A stretch of 64,000 bases of DNA from Sulfoacidibacillus ferrooxidans (GCF_022606465.1 NZ_JALBUF010000001.1:558001-622000); one strand, 5' to 3'; positions 51,668 to 60,728 are shown, counted from the first letter of the stretch. Made by a program: numbers and translations. Notes: generated by a model from the letters alone, not told the origin.

Positions 51668-52393
51668 TTACTTTGATTGAATCGTCACTGACTCGATAAA
51701 AGCGGTTTTGGTAGGGAAGGAATCCTCACCCGTAAGAGGATTGGTCTTCACGGGTATCGATGCAATCTTTTCTACTACACTCATTCCCTTGATGATCTTT
51801 CCAAACTCTGTATAAATGGGTTGATGATTGAGACTCTCACTCTCTGAGCCTGTACAAATGAAAAACTGGCTACCATTAGAGACTGTATTTGGCCCTCGAT
51901 TGGCCATCGCCACGATTCCAGGCGCATACGGATACTTAGGAGGCAATTCGCTTGCAAATTGATATCCCGGTCCACCAGTACCATTGTTGCGAGGATCCCC
52001 AGTTTGAATCATAAAAGGTTTAATAATGCGAAAGAACGTATCTCCTGTAAAAAAGTGATGATCAGCGAGAAACACAAAATTATTGACTGTTTTAGGTGCA
52101 CTTTTTGCAAATAATTGAATGGTGAAATCTCCATAATTGGTATGTACCACAGCATCATATTGTTTCGATGTATTAATTTGCATCGGTGGTACTGTAGACC
52201 ATTGTTGCTTCGTGGTCGGTGGTGGTGTCGTTTCGCTTGTCGCTGTAGTCGACCCTGTCGTTGTCTTCGTGGTACTGCTTGGCCCAGGTCCACTACTCGC
52301 TGATTGAACTGCTCCTGTTCCACAACCAGTTACCATAGCTACACTACATAATATCATCCCTAGCATTGCGAAACGTTTTCTTTGTGGTTTCAT
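51668..52393 (-). CDS. Secreted cyclophilin-type peptidyl-prolyl isomerase lipoprotein
   Basis: Lipid-anchored PPIase of about 241 residues. Signal peptide MKPQRKRFAMLGMILCSVAM, lipobox VTGC (Cys 24), then a long Ser/Thr/Pro linker and a short bacterial-type cyclophilin domain: YGDFTIQLFAKSAPKTVNNFVFL, FFRIIKPFMIQTGDP, FASELPPKYPYAPGIVAMANRGPNTVSNGSQFFI and the Q-F-F-I and TEFGKIIKGM blocks. The catalytic R (FFRI) and F/Q residues are present. ATG 52393 has GGAGG 11 bases upstream. It would help fold exported proteins outside the membrane. Confidence 0.93.
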   Translation of the reverse strand: MKPQRKRFAMLGMILCSVAMVTGCGTGAVQSASSGPGPSSTTKTTTGSTTATSETTPPPTTKQQWSTVPPMQINTSKQYDAVVHTNYGDFTIQLFAKSAPKTVNNFVFLADHHFFTGDTFFRIIKPFMIQTGDPRNNGTGGPGYQFASELPPKYPYAPGIVAMANRGPNTVSNGSQFFICTGSESESLNHQPIYTEFGKIIKGMSVVEKIASIPVKTNPLTGEDSFPTKTAFIESVTIQSK

Positions 52394-52526
52394 CAGATAT
52401 CCTACCTCCATTAAAATGAGCATGCAAAATGAACATGTTGAAGGAACAGTGTTCGCTGCTTGTCCCATTCAACAGTGTTAGGTAAAAAAATAATAAATAT
52501 CCAAAAATATTCATTTTCTTCTTGGA

Positions 52527-53714
52527 CTAGCGTTTTTCCGCGACGAGTGTGAAGGTTTTGGGAATGCCCATATCATCCACCTTGTGATTCGGTTCTTCTT
52601 CCAAAACACAAACGCACAAACCAGCAGAAGCAAACGACGTCACAATGTCTCCAAGTGTCCATTTGCGCAACTGCACTCTTCTAGATTCTCCGTAATCCTC
52701 TACATACTTTGTAAATGCAACATCTGTTTCTTCGATAGAGGAATCGAAATAATTCCCTGTTACCTTGTGCTTGCGGCCTTTTGAAGTAATCAGCTTTGTC
52801 GATACGGGGTGAAAGTCCTGTAGCACTAGCTTCCCTCCCATACGCAATAGGCGGTATACGACCTGAGCCAGTGGGGCTAAATCGATAAAATAATGTAAAA
52901 TCCCCAATTCCATTAACACCATATCATAGATTGGAACCAATTCATCGTGGGGCAATGCCAAAACATCAGACACAACATAACGCACGTTTACGCCTGCTGC
53001 CTGAGCAAGCTCTGTTCCATATGTAGCATTTTGCTCAGAAAAATCAATGACTGTAACAGTAGCACCAAGCAAGGAAAGAGCAACTGCTTTACTGCCATGA
53101 GATCCAAGTAAATTAGCAATGTGTTTCCCTCGAACATCCCCCATAAATCGAGCCAATGATTGTAGCTTAGAAAGTGGATGAAGTTTGATCTGTTCAGCCG
53201 CAATTGCAGGTACACCAAAGCGGTTGATCCACGCATCATATGCATTCATGTTCCATGCATGTTCATGTTCGGCACTTAAGCCTTGTTGTTTATGAAGCAG
53301 AAATTTTTTAATCTGCTGCACTTTAGGGTCATCAGGTGCACATGTTTTTACATAGTATTCCCATGATTTAACCCATAATGTTGCTCCAACCCGTTCCACA
53401 CGAATACGATAAGGATCTGTGGTGACGACGGTGTTGTACACGCACCCCAAGATCACGAGCTTATTGTCACGTGAGAACTGAAATGTCGCAAAGGTCGCAC
53501 CTTTGCGACTCTCTTCCATGCTTTCTTGCGACCATAGAGTACATGCATGATCAAATACATCCCACTGTACAGATACTTCAATTCGTCCCATATCGGGTAC
53601 ATCTATTCCTTGCACAAATAATGCTGCATCTCCCTCAAAACAATACGGAATATGAGCGACATCGAGTTCTTGTGCCAGTGAACACATCAGTTGTACCCAA
53701 GATTCAAAAGCCAC
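52527..53714 (-). CDS. Two-domain protein: nucleotidyltransferase-like N terminus and SAM methyltransferase
   Basis: About 395 residues. The C-terminal half is a class I methyltransferase: GKHIANLLGSHGSKAVAL (motif I variant), VTVIDFSEQNATYG, YDMVLMELGILHYFIDL, MGGKLVLQDFHPVS. The N-terminal about 170 residues (AHIPYCFEGDAALFVQGIDVPDM, then VSVQWDVFDHACTLW) resemble a small nucleotidyltransferase-type fold used to sense or modify a substrate, but key motifs are weak, so this part is a guess. GTG 53714 is chosen because GAAAGG lies upstream and it avoids overlap with paiB; the frame to 53768 overlaps it. It follows paiB on the same strand with a 16-base gap. Confidence 0.75.
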   Translation of the reverse strand: MAFESWVQLMCSLAQELDVAHIPYCFEGDAALFVQGIDVPDMGRIEVSVQWDVFDHACTLWSQESMEESRKGATFATFQFSRDNKLVILGCVYNTVVTTDPYRIRVERVGATLWVKSWEYYVKTCAPDDPKVQQIKKFLLHKQQGLSAEHEHAWNMNAYDAWINRFGVPAIAAEQIKLHPLSKLQSLARFMGDVRGKHIANLLGSHGSKAVALSLLGATVTVIDFSEQNATYGTELAQAAGVNVRYVVSDVLALPHDELVPIYDMVLMELGILHYFIDLAPLAQVVYRLLRMGGKLVLQDFHPVSTKLITSKGRKHKVTGNYFDSSIEETDVAFTKYVEDYGESRRVQLRKWTLGDIVTSFASAGLCVCVLEEEPNHKVDDMGIPKTFTLVAEKR

Positions 53715-53730
53715 CTCTAAGCCACGCCTT

Positions 53731-54348
53731 TCATTCGTTCTGTAAACGCTCCTGCATCCATTGCGCAACCGCCAGCGAATCAGGATCAGTAGATCGGCTC
53801 AAATGATCAATGACTCTCTGCTGAACAATGGGCGACTTATTTTGGCTTAATTTAGCCTTTGCCTCTACACTTGTGATATCAATCCTAAAACCCACAATTG
53901 CACGCATCATGTTTTGATAAAATGATTGATCCGATCGACTCGGCAGATCTGAAGTGGGCTCATAAAATTGAACCGTCTTCTCTAGTATGGAACCTAGTTC
54001 ATCATGGTTATCTAAGACAGTACATCGACCAACGATATGCACCGCTAGATAATTCCACGTCGGAACAGAAGTTGTATCCCCATACCACGATGGGGAGATA
54101 TATGCATGAGGGCCAGAAAAGACAACGAGTGCAGACTGTCCATCCATGGTTTTCCACTGCGGATTTGCCCGCGCCATATGAGCTAATAACAAGTTCTGCT
54201 CTTCATCATAGAAAAAAGGTAAGTGTGTAGCTTGCGGTACACCATCAACAGTAGTAACCATGATCCCAAAACTGTTAGCATTCACAAACTGAACAATTTC
54301 ATTCCGGTCAGACATCTTGAACTCCTTAGGTGTATACAGTTGCAGCAT
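53731..54348 (-). CDS. paiB: PaiB family FMN-binding regulator
   Basis: About 205-residue FMN-binding split-barrel protein of the PaiB family. Motifs: MLQLYTPKEFKMSDRNEIVQF, FGIMVTTVDGVPQATHLPF, LLLAHMARANPQWK, SGPHAYISPSWY and VPTWNYLAVHIVG. In B. subtilis PaiB is a negative regulator of sporulation and degradative-enzyme genes. ATG 54348 is favoured by AAGGGAGAGG immediately upstream. The frame to 54444 covers the palindrome and promoter and is not used. No paiA neighbour is visible. Confidence 0.92.
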   Translation of the reverse strand: MLQLYTPKEFKMSDRNEIVQFVNANSFGIMVTTVDGVPQATHLPFFYDEEQNLLLAHMARANPQWKTMDGQSALVVFSGPHAYISPSWYGDTTSVPTWNYLAVHIVGRCTVLDNHDELGSILEKTVQFYEPTSDLPSRSDQSFYQNMMRAIVGFRIDITSVEAKAKLSQNKSPIVQQRVIDHLSRSTDPDSLAVAQWMQERLQNE

Positions 54349-54366
54349 CTCCTCTCCCTTGTAAAC

Positions 54367-54395
54367 ATCATATCTCAAATTGTATGTCCTTACAA
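54367..54395 (-). promoter_or_regulatory. Probable paiB promoter
   Basis: On the minus strand -35 TTGTAA (54395-54390), 17-base spacer, -10 TATGAT (54372-54367), about 20 bases before the paiB ATG. Confidence 0.5.
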
Positions 54396-54404
54396 AACCT
54401 CTAT

Positions 54405-54432
54405 TTACAATTGCGTGATCACGCAATTGTAA
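54405..54432. promoter_or_regulatory. Perfect 28-bp palindrome (operator candidate)
   Basis: Half site TTACAATTGCGTGA is followed directly by its exact complement. It lies 10 bases upstream of the paiB -35 box and 70 bases before the 54502 gene, in the divergent region, where a dimeric regulator could control either gene. Confidence 0.6.
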
Positions 54433-54501
54433 GTAATGAAGCACTAGTCATATGCTATACTTACTATAAACGAGGATAGCAATCCCAAAGGGGGAACCAT
54501 C

Positions 54502-54903
54502 ATGAGTTTATTTGATTCCTTAAAAAGCAAAACATCTCAAAGCGTGTCAAAAGCTTTATCAAACACCGAGAAGGCTCTTAAAAAGGCAGAACTCAATCGA
54601 CAAATCACAAAATCCAATGAAGAGTTAGAAGCACTTTGCCTGCAATTTGGACAAATGGTATATCATGCAGGCGTTGCTGCAGAAGCAGAAGTTCGCCATT
54701 TTCTTGAGTCTGCACAAGCAATTGAATCTACTGTGGTAGATTATCAAGAAAAAATCAAGGAATTAGATGAGGTTCCTGAGCATGAACATGAAAGTCTAGC
54801 CACTAAATCTCTGTGTGCACAATGCGGTGCAGACATTTTACCCACTCAAAAATTTTGTGCAAACTGCGGAGCTATGTTGCAATCTGATTTGCAAGCAGAA
54901 TAA
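54502..54903 (+). CDS. Coiled-coil protein with C-terminal zinc ribbon
   Basis: 133-residue soluble protein. The N-terminal two thirds is helical (SLFDSLKSKTSQSVSKALSN, LNRQITKSNEELEALCLQFG); the C terminus is a zinc ribbon CAQCGADILPTQKFCANCGA. ATG 54502 follows AAAGGGGGAACC. The ribbon type resembles the short domain found on many bacterial membrane or regulatory proteins; its role here is unknown. It is divergent from paiB across the 28-bp palindrome. Confidence 0.8.
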   Translation: MSLFDSLKSKTSQSVSKALSNTEKALKKAELNRQITKSNEELEALCLQFGQMVYHAGVAAEAEVRHFLESAQAIESTVVDYQEKIKELDEVPEHEHESLATKSLCAQCGADILPTQKFCANCGAMLQSDLQAE

Positions 54904-54960
54904 GTTCAAACTCTTCCTTCTGACTAGATACGTATTTTTGAACGGTGAGGAATGACGTAC

Positions 54961-55416
54961 ATGTTCAAGCAACTTCATCGCTTTTCTGGTTTAATGACTA
55001 TCCTATTATTAGTTCAGCTCATCTCTGGTATGATCACAAACTTATTTATTACCATTCCAACTGTGTTACCGCACACACAATCACTACCCATTGGTATGAC
55101 GCTCTTCATGACCGCTTTCGCATGGTCTTTAACGAATGCCAATCCTATTTTAATCATACACTCTGCGCTTGGGATTATTATCCTCTTGTTATCGTGGGGG
55201 TTTGTCATTGTTGCACTTCGAGCACATGCAGGATGGTTTGTGGTGCTCGGATGGATTGGCACATTAGCCATCCTCTTCTCTGCACTGAATGGATTGCTGT
55301 TTTTACTTGCACAGCAGGGGATCAATTCCATTTGGATGGCTGCAGGATTTGCTGTTGCTCTTATTGCTTATGCGTTGGGTTTTTATATGAAAATCGAACC
55401 AAATGCCATTTCATAA
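54961..55416 (+). CDS. Four-helix membrane protein, paralogue 2 of 3
   Basis: 151 residues, four transmembrane helices. It aligns end to end with the 7164 and 60133 products: GMITNLFITIPTVLPHTQSLP, ANPILIIHSALGIIILLL, ILFSALNGLLFLL, and a last helix with WMAAGFAVALIAYALGFYM. The match to the 7164 product is high (TQSLP, LFSxLNGLLFLL). ATG 54961 fits GGTGAGGA 8 bases upstream; the ATG at 54952 is also possible. Conserved in-membrane His as in the others. Function unknown. Followed by a perfect terminator. Confidence 0.78.
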   Translation: MFKQLHRFSGLMTILLLVQLISGMITNLFITIPTVLPHTQSLPIGMTLFMTAFAWSLTNANPILIIHSALGIIILLLSWGFVIVALRAHAGWFVVLGWIGTLAILFSALNGLLFLLAQQGINSIWMAAGFAVALIAYALGFYMKIEPNAIS

Positions 55417-55444
55417 ATACTTGCCAATTCACCATGACTATTTT

Positions 55445-55498
55445 ATACGAGGCGCAAGATGAGGATTGCTATCCCCCTCATCTTGCGCCTCGTATTTT
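55445..55498 (+). terminator. Perfect 20-bp terminator hairpin
   Basis: Arms of 20 bases (55445-55464 and 55476-55495; inner part GCGCAAGATGAGG with complement) and an 11-base loop, followed by TTT. Confidence 0.8.
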
Positions 55499-55545
55499 GC
55501 ATCAGTATGTCGTTACAAGGAAAGAATAATAAGGGGTGATTGAAT

Positions 55546-56469
55546 ATGAATCTGTATTTTCTCGGTACTGGTGCATCGGTGCCTACAAAACAACGCAATA
55601 TGACGAGCATCGCACTGCAACTCTATCAAGAACGAGGAACATTCTTTCTCATCGATGCAGGAGAAGGCACTCAGCATCAAATGCTTCACTCTCCACTACG
55701 ATTATCAAGATTAGAAAAAATATTGATTACCCACATGCATGGTGATCATATCTTAGGACTACCAGGTGTTCTTGGAAGCCGAGCTACAGAAGGTGTTACA
55801 AAACCCTTAACTATTTATGGACCACCAGGTATTCAATCATTCATCGATTTCTTTTTAACTATTCGGAAGTCCGGATTAACTTACCCTCTAACCATTGTTG
55901 AAGTTCAACCAGGTGTTATTTTTGAAGATCATAAAATGATCATAACTGCCAAACAACTTGCCCATACGATTCCTTCTTATGGATATCGATTTCAGGAAAA
56001 AGATCGGCCCGGTGAGTTATTACAGCAAAAATTGAAGGATGACGGGATCGCTCAATCGCCGCTATTTTCTCGCTTAAAAGCAGGAGAAGATGTCACGCTA
56101 CCAAATGGACAAACATTACATAGTGAGACCTATACCGGGCCACCAAAACGCGGTCACTCTGTAGTCATCTGTGGAGATACCTCTCCAACCCCCGCTGTGA
56201 TAGAGTTAGCGCAACAAGCAGATGTTTTAGTGCATGAGTCTACATATGCACATCACGAACATGTAAAAGCGTTACAACGCGGGCACTCTACCGCATCTCA
56301 TGCAGCTCAAACAGCTCTAGCTGCTAAAGTGAAAACATTAATCATCACGCATATCAGTGCTCGCTATGATGAGAACGCATCTTTGCAATTATTACTTGAA
56401 GCTAGAAGCCTATTCCCACATACGTATTTAGCTAACGATCATTTCAGCTATGATATAGGTGACGAATAA
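55546..56469 (+). CDS. rnz: Ribonuclease Z (tRNA 3'-processing endonuclease)
   Basis: MBL-family endonuclease that removes the 3' trailer of tRNA precursors; about 307 residues. Motifs: MNLYFLGTGASVPTKQRN at the start, LIDAGEGTQHQM, the metal-binding THMHGDHILGLPG, HTIPSYGYRF, CGDTSPTP, HESTYAHHEHVKA and the final ITHISARY. ATG 55546 is preferred to TTG 55540 because AAGGGGTGA lies 6-8 bases upstream. Convergent with the enoyl-CoA hydratase gene, overlapping it by 22 bp. Confidence 0.97.
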   Translation: MNLYFLGTGASVPTKQRNMTSIALQLYQERGTFFLIDAGEGTQHQMLHSPLRLSRLEKILITHMHGDHILGLPGVLGSRATEGVTKPLTIYGPPGIQSFIDFFLTIRKSGLTYPLTIVEVQPGVIFEDHKMIITAKQLAHTIPSYGYRFQEKDRPGELLQQKLKDDGIAQSPLFSRLKAGEDVTLPNGQTLHSETYTGPPKRGHSVVICGDTSPTPAVIELAQQADVLVHESTYAHHEHVKALQRGHSTASHAAQTALAAKVKTLIITHISARYDENASLQLLLEARSLFPHTYLANDHFSYDIGDE

Positions 56470-57266
56470 CCATCTTGAAGTTTCTCAAGCGATTCACTTG
56501 GCCAATGTGGAACACGCTTTTCTAAAAATGCGGAAATACCTTCTTGTGCATCATCTGTTGTGCTTTGTAAAGAAATGACCTCAGTTGCATAAGCAAGTGC
56601 TTGTTCATCTGTCATCCCATACTGTTTATAAAGAAATTGTTTGCCAGTAGCAAGCGTATCTAAACTGTACTGAGCAATGGATGTTGCAAGTTCGTAAGTC
56701 GCGCTTTGCAACTGATCTGGTAGAACCACTCGATTAATTAATCCATACTGTGCTGCATCTTGTGCAGACATAAACTCCCCAGTAAAGAGCATTTCGGCTG
56801 CCTTCTTTCGTCCCACATTACGCGTAACGTGAACAGCAGGGGTACTACAAAATAGTCCAATCTTCACTCCTGGTGTAGCAAACTTCGCTTCATTAGATGC
56901 CACGGCCAAATCGCATGCCGCTACAATTTGACATCCCGCCGCAGTCGCAATCCCTTGCACTTGCGCAATAACTACTTGTGGGAGTTCACGAATCGCAGTC
57001 ATCACCGACCCGCATACTTCAAAAAGGTGATGTACATCTTGTGGTCCACCCGACAATACCTCTCGTAAATCATGTCCAGAACTAAATACAGAACCTTCAG
57101 CCGCTATAATGACGACATGAATGCGCTCATCATGCTTAACTACTTGCAAATGCTGCGCAAGTGACTCTAATACGGCTGACGAAAGTGCATTTCGCTTCTG
57201 TTGATGATGAAATGTTATCATTGCAATTTTATTTTCATGATGTATGGTTAGCTCCGTAAGTGCCAT
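56448..57266 (-). CDS. Enoyl-CoA hydratase/isomerase family protein
   Basis: Crotonase-fold protein of about 272 residues. N-terminal ELTIHHENKIAMITFHHQ, the oxyanion-hole block SGHDLREVLSGG, and the second block QVQGIATAAGCQIVAACDLAVAS followed by FATPGVKIGLFCSTP. The usual catalytic Glu positions are not both obvious (GIATAAGCQIV, PGVKIGLFCST), so it may be an isomerase, hydrolase or lyase rather than a standard hydratase. ATG 57266 is chosen (GGTG 7 bases upstream); GTG 57275 is possible. It overlaps the rnz 3' end by 22 bp on the opposite strand. Pathway unknown. Confidence 0.88.
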   Translation of the reverse strand: MALTELTIHHENKIAMITFHHQQKRNALSSAVLESLAQHLQVVKHDERIHVVIIAAEGSVFSSGHDLREVLSGGPQDVHHLFEVCGSVMTAIRELPQVVIAQVQGIATAAGCQIVAACDLAVASNEAKFATPGVKIGLFCSTPAVHVTRNVGRKKAAEMLFTGEFMSAQDAAQYGLINRVVLPDQLQSATYELATSIAQYSLDTLATGKQFLYKQYGMTDEQALAYATEVISLQSTTDDAQEGISAFLEKRVPHWPSESLEKLQDGYSSPIS

Positions 57267-57522
57267 GTCTTTCACCGCCTATACAGTGTGTCTACCAAAG
57301 CCTCACAATTCCCATACCACTACTCCATCATATTCTTTATGTATAGACTATAACTTCATATAATTTTCAACAAGTACATATTCTAAATTTTAAAAATATA
57401 CTATGATAATTGAACCGTTCAGAGCATAAATTGACTCATCAGTACAATTCGTACCTGCACTTGGTAAAGAGTATCGATCAATGATTTGCTAGATATTCCA
57501 TTTGAGAAGGAGGATATGCTTT

Positions 57523-57630
57523 ATGGGAAAGCCCTTTCATACATCATTTGCAAGTCGCGTTGCACTTAGCACATTTGTCATTGGCTTTTGCATCGGCGCT
57601 TCAACCTATTCTGATACAACCATTTCTTAG
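57523..57630 (+). CDS. Tiny hypothetical protein with one hydrophobic segment
   Basis: 35 residues: MGKPFHTSFASRVALSTFVI, then GFCIGASTYSDTTIS. ATG 57523 has a very good AAGGAGGAT site 8-9 bases upstream, and a terminator hairpin follows the stop. No family recognised; located next to the tiny RWAV-type gene, so a spore or envelope role is possible. The 256 bases before it (57267-57522) are AT-rich with no other gene seen. Confidence 0.55.
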   Translation: MGKPFHTSFASRVALSTFVIGFCIGASTYSDTTIS

Positions 57631-57638
57631 CTACTTCG

Positions 57639-57681
57639 CACACTCAATACTCCCCTCACTAGTCGGGAAGTATTGAGTGTG
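57639..57681. terminator. Hairpin between convergent tiny genes
   Basis: Arms CACACTCAATACT and AGTATTGAGTGTG, with partial CCC/GGG pairing inside; no long T run. Confidence 0.6.
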
Positions 57682-57699
57682 AACCTAGTCTATCGGACA

Positions 57700-57810
57700 T
57701 TAATAACCGCCGTTTGCTCCATAACCGTAGGCTGGAACAAGCAAGAAGAAGAGAACAAAAATTACTAGAAATACAACAGCCCATCTCGTATATCCGCCAA
57801 AGCAATCCAT
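57700..57810 (-). CDS. Tiny YjcZ-like transmembrane protein (paralogue of 15717)
   Basis: 36 residues, starting MDCFGGYTRWAVVFL with tail VPAYGYGANGGY. GGGGGG lies 7 bases before ATG 57810. It is almost the same as the 15717 product (YTRWAVVFLxIFVLFFLLVP in both). The longer frame to 57891 has no conserved sequence. Confidence 0.75.
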   Translation of the reverse strand: MDCFGGYTRWAVVFLVIFVLFFLLVPAYGYGANGGY

Positions 57811-57906
57811 CATAGCACCCCCCACTAGCTGATACCTCAAAATATGGATAAGGGTGCTAGTTAGCAACGGCATTTGGTATAGGACATACACACATTCATA
57901 TGTTTG

Positions 57907-59955
57907 TTACTGGATTTTGTCTAAAATAAACGCATATCTGCCAGCCAACTCTTTCAATCGATTATAGCGTCCAGAAGATCCAAAATGACCTGCTCCCATG
58001 TTCGTTTTAAGCAGTAACTGATGATCATCTGTTTTAGTCACGCGTAATCTAGCTACCCATTTTGCAGGTTCGAAGTAAGCTACACGTGGGTCATTCAATC
58101 CGGTCGTCACAAGCAGATGCGGATAATCCTTTGCCTCTACTTGATCGTATGGACTATACGATTTCATATAGTGATAGGCCTCGACTTCACGCGGATCACC
58201 CCACTCATCCCACTCTAAGCTCGTTAATGGCAGTGTATCATCTACCATTGTCGTCACGACGTCGACAAACGGCACATCAGCTACTACCACTTGAAAAAGA
58301 TCAGTTGAAAGATTGATCACTGCACCCATGAGGAGACCACCTGCACTACCACCTCGCGCAGCCAATTGCGAAGAAGTCGTATACCCACGCTGTATCAAGT
58401 CTTGCGCAGCTGAGATAAAGTCAGTGAAGGTATTCATTTTTTTCATGAGCTTCCCGTCTTCATACCAAAAGCGTCCCATTTCTGATCCCCCACGGATTTG
58501 CGCGGTAACAAAGATGATCCCACGATCCATGAAAGGAAGTCTCGTAGCATCAAACATTGGATCACTATTTGCCCCATACGATCCATATCCGTAAAGAATA
58601 AGTGGTGCTGGGCCTTTGTTCATGGCCCCTTTGCGATAGACGACGGATAACGGAATCTGCGCCCCATCGTGCGCCGTTGCAAAAATCCGTTCCGAAGTGT
58701 ACTCATCTGACACATAGTCGCTTCCTGGCACAGACATTTTTTTAAGTACAACGCGTTCACCTGTCAGCAGGTTCAAACTGTATGTAATTTTTGGTGTGAG
58801 TAGCGACTCGTAATGGAAGATGACTTCTGTCGTATCATAGCTTATATTGTAAGCCAACCTTACCGTATAGAGTGGTTCATCCCAATTCAAGCGAGAGAGA
58901 CTGCCATCGCGATAGATCCATATTTGTGTCAATCCGTCTTGGCGTCCAAAGAGCACTACCGCATCTTTAAATGGATACATCGCTTGGAGATAACGCGAAG
59001 CATCATAGGGGAATAATTCAACTCGTGATGCCTGATCCATAGTTTCGATTGGACATTGCAACACCTTAAATTGACTCGCTTCTTTATTCGTAAGAATTAA
59101 AAAAGTATCCCCAACATGCTCTATTTCATATTCAATTCCTTTTTGTCTTGCATCAAATACATGAAATTCCGAGGTCGGTTGGTCCGCTCGAAGATAGCGT
59201 ACTTCAGTTGTGGTCTTCGTTTCAGATTTTAAAAATAGATATTCTCCGCTCCTTGATTTTTGCAATGTAAGTGCAAATGTACTATCTACTTCTTCATAGA
59301 GTAGCTCATCCAATCCCGCGTTGCCTACATGATGTCGCCAAAGTCGATAGGGGCGTTGGGCATCATCAACTGTTATGTAAAAAAGATAGTGTCCTGTAGC
59401 ATCCCATTCTAAACTACCATCGATAAACACATCTTCAATGCGATCAGATAGTTGTTCTCCAGTGAGTAAGTCTTTCACACAGACGACGTAGCGATCAGTT
59501 CCATCGCGATTGTCCAAATAGGCAAGCTTGGAGTGGTCCGGACTCACTCGAAGTGCGTTAACACTTAAATACTCATCTTCTTTTGCAAGTGTATTCACAT
59601 CCAAAATAACTTCTTCCAGAGTTTGATCCAACAAATCTCGACTATTTGCACGCTTGCGCGCATAAATCGAGTATTGTTTCCCCTTTTCCGTTCTAGAATA
59701 ATAGTAATACGGGCTGGCTTGAATCGGCACATCTATTTCATCTTCATCCATTCGTGCAAACATCTCTTGGTATAGCTGTTCGGTCAACTCCTCAAGTGGT
59801 TGCATATGTTCTTCATAATAGCGGTTCTCTGCTTCTAAATAAGCGATCACCTCAGGATCATTACGTTCCTTTAACCAATAATAGTCATCTCTACGAATAT
59901 CATCATGTAAAACATGAACATAGGGAATGCGTTTTGCAATGGGACTTTCCATCAT
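57907..59955 (-). CDS. ptrB: Oligopeptidase B (prolyl oligopeptidase family, S9A)
   Basis: 682-residue cytoplasmic serine peptidase cutting after basic residues in peptides. N-terminal propeller: VHVLHDDIRRDDYYWLKERNDPEV. C-terminal alpha/beta-hydrolase: PLILYGYGSYG, RGGSEMGRFWYEDGK, the nucleophile in RGGSAGGLLMG, DPREVEAYHYMKSYSPYDQV and the catalytic His in AGHFGSSGRY; the acid Asp lies in TGLNDPRVAYFEP. All are intact. ATG 59955 follows AAGGAGG at 6 bases; the TTG at 59958 and the ATG at 59952 are equal alternatives by sequence. Confidence 0.95.
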   Translation of the reverse strand: MMESPIAKRIPYVHVLHDDIRRDDYYWLKERNDPEVIAYLEAENRYYEEHMQPLEELTEQLYQEMFARMDEDEIDVPIQASPYYYYSRTEKGKQYSIYARKRANSRDLLDQTLEEVILDVNTLAKEDEYLSVNALRVSPDHSKLAYLDNRDGTDRYVVCVKDLLTGEQLSDRIEDVFIDGSLEWDATGHYLFYITVDDAQRPYRLWRHHVGNAGLDELLYEEVDSTFALTLQKSRSGEYLFLKSETKTTTEVRYLRADQPTSEFHVFDARQKGIEYEIEHVGDTFLILTNKEASQFKVLQCPIETMDQASRVELFPYDASRYLQAMYPFKDAVVLFGRQDGLTQIWIYRDGSLSRLNWDEPLYTVRLAYNISYDTTEVIFHYESLLTPKITYSLNLLTGERVVLKKMSVPGSDYVSDEYTSERIFATAHDGAQIPLSVVYRKGAMNKGPAPLILYGYGSYGANSDPMFDATRLPFMDRGIIFVTAQIRGGSEMGRFWYEDGKLMKKMNTFTDFISAAQDLIQRGYTTSSQLAARGGSAGGLLMGAVINLSTDLFQVVVADVPFVDVVTTMVDDTLPLTSLEWDEWGDPREVEAYHYMKSYSPYDQVEAKDYPHLLVTTGLNDPRVAYFEPAKWVARLRVTKTDDHQLLLKTNMGAGHFGSSGRYNRLKELAGRYAFILDKIQ

Positions 59956-60054
59956 CAACTTCCTCCTTATTACACTATTGTATCCAATATAGTGTAGCGC
60001 AAATTTCTCTTACCTTGGTAACATTCATACAATTTGTTATTCAAATAAAAGACT

Positions 60055-60103
60055 AGTGCGTCTGCCGTCCAAGTGTAAACAGAGCAGGACGTTCAGACGC
60101 ACT
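60055..60103 (-). terminator. Rho-independent terminator
   Basis: Arms AGTGCGTCTG and CAGACGCACT with an inner CGTCC/GGACG stem. On the minus strand it is followed by AGTCTTTTATTTG, so ends the 60133 gene transcript. Confidence 0.7.
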
Positions 60104-60132
60104 CTTGATCGTTACTACGCCTTATGAAAAAA

Positions 60133-60564
60133 TTACACCGCGCGAAGTAATCGCAGTTGGTATCCGTATACAAATACACTTAAAATAAAACCTATCGACA
60201 TATCAAGCGACATCATATTCTGCTGCCCATTTGTCAAAAAAGCCATTCCGCTTCCCCAAGAAAACAAAATAGAGACAAATCCAACAATCGATGTGATGAT
60301 TGCCACTTTTCCTTGCATACTCGTTGTTAGTATAAGATTAAATAACCCAAGAACGAGGATCACCGTTCCCAGTAAAATATGAATCATTGTAAGCGCACTA
60401 TGTTGCGTCACCCACGTAAAAACATTGCCATTTGGAGAGTTAGCAGGAAACTGGACATACAAATTGACAATCATGCCGAGTAAAAATTCAAGGCCTAATC
60501 CCAATAATGTACCAATAATCGATTTACGTAAAACACCTAGCCCACGACTATACTTTTGTTCCAC
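60133..60564 (-). CDS. Four-helix membrane protein, paralogue 3 of 3
   Basis: About 143 residues with four helices, the most divergent member of the set: GMIVNLYVQFPANSPNGN, TMIHILLGTVILVLG (in-membrane His kept), ILFSWGSGMAFLTNGQQN and SIGFILSVFVYGYQL. GTG 60564 has GAGGTG upstream; GTG 60588 is an alternative. The topology and motif order match paralogues 1 and 2. Function unknown. Confidence 0.72.
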   Translation of the reverse strand: MEQKYSRGLGVLRKSIIGTLLGLGLEFLLGMIVNLYVQFPANSPNGNVFTWVTQHSALTMIHILLGTVILVLGLFNLILTTSMQGKVAIITSIVGFVSILFSWGSGMAFLTNGQQNMMSLDMSIGFILSVFVYGYQLRLLRAV

Positions 60565-60728
60565 TTTACACACCTCACTGATCCCCACACCTAAAGATGA
60601 ACGATAGCTTCACCCTAGTCGTGTTTACTTTTCTACTCTATCATGATCTTACTACAATGTGTGGGAAATCATTGCATCCCATAGCAATTGTAAAAAATTG
60701 CCACGATCTTAGAGACACCTTTGTCCAC

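Noticed and set aside
52368-52386. GAAACGTTTTC-like sequence at the start of the cyclophilin gene
   Set aside because: Encodes the conserved signal-peptide KRF residues; symmetry is incomplete and no promoter overlaps it.
54945-55529. 194-codon plus-strand frame rich in Cys and His
   Set aside because: Out-of-frame reading of the four-helix membrane gene and its terminator.
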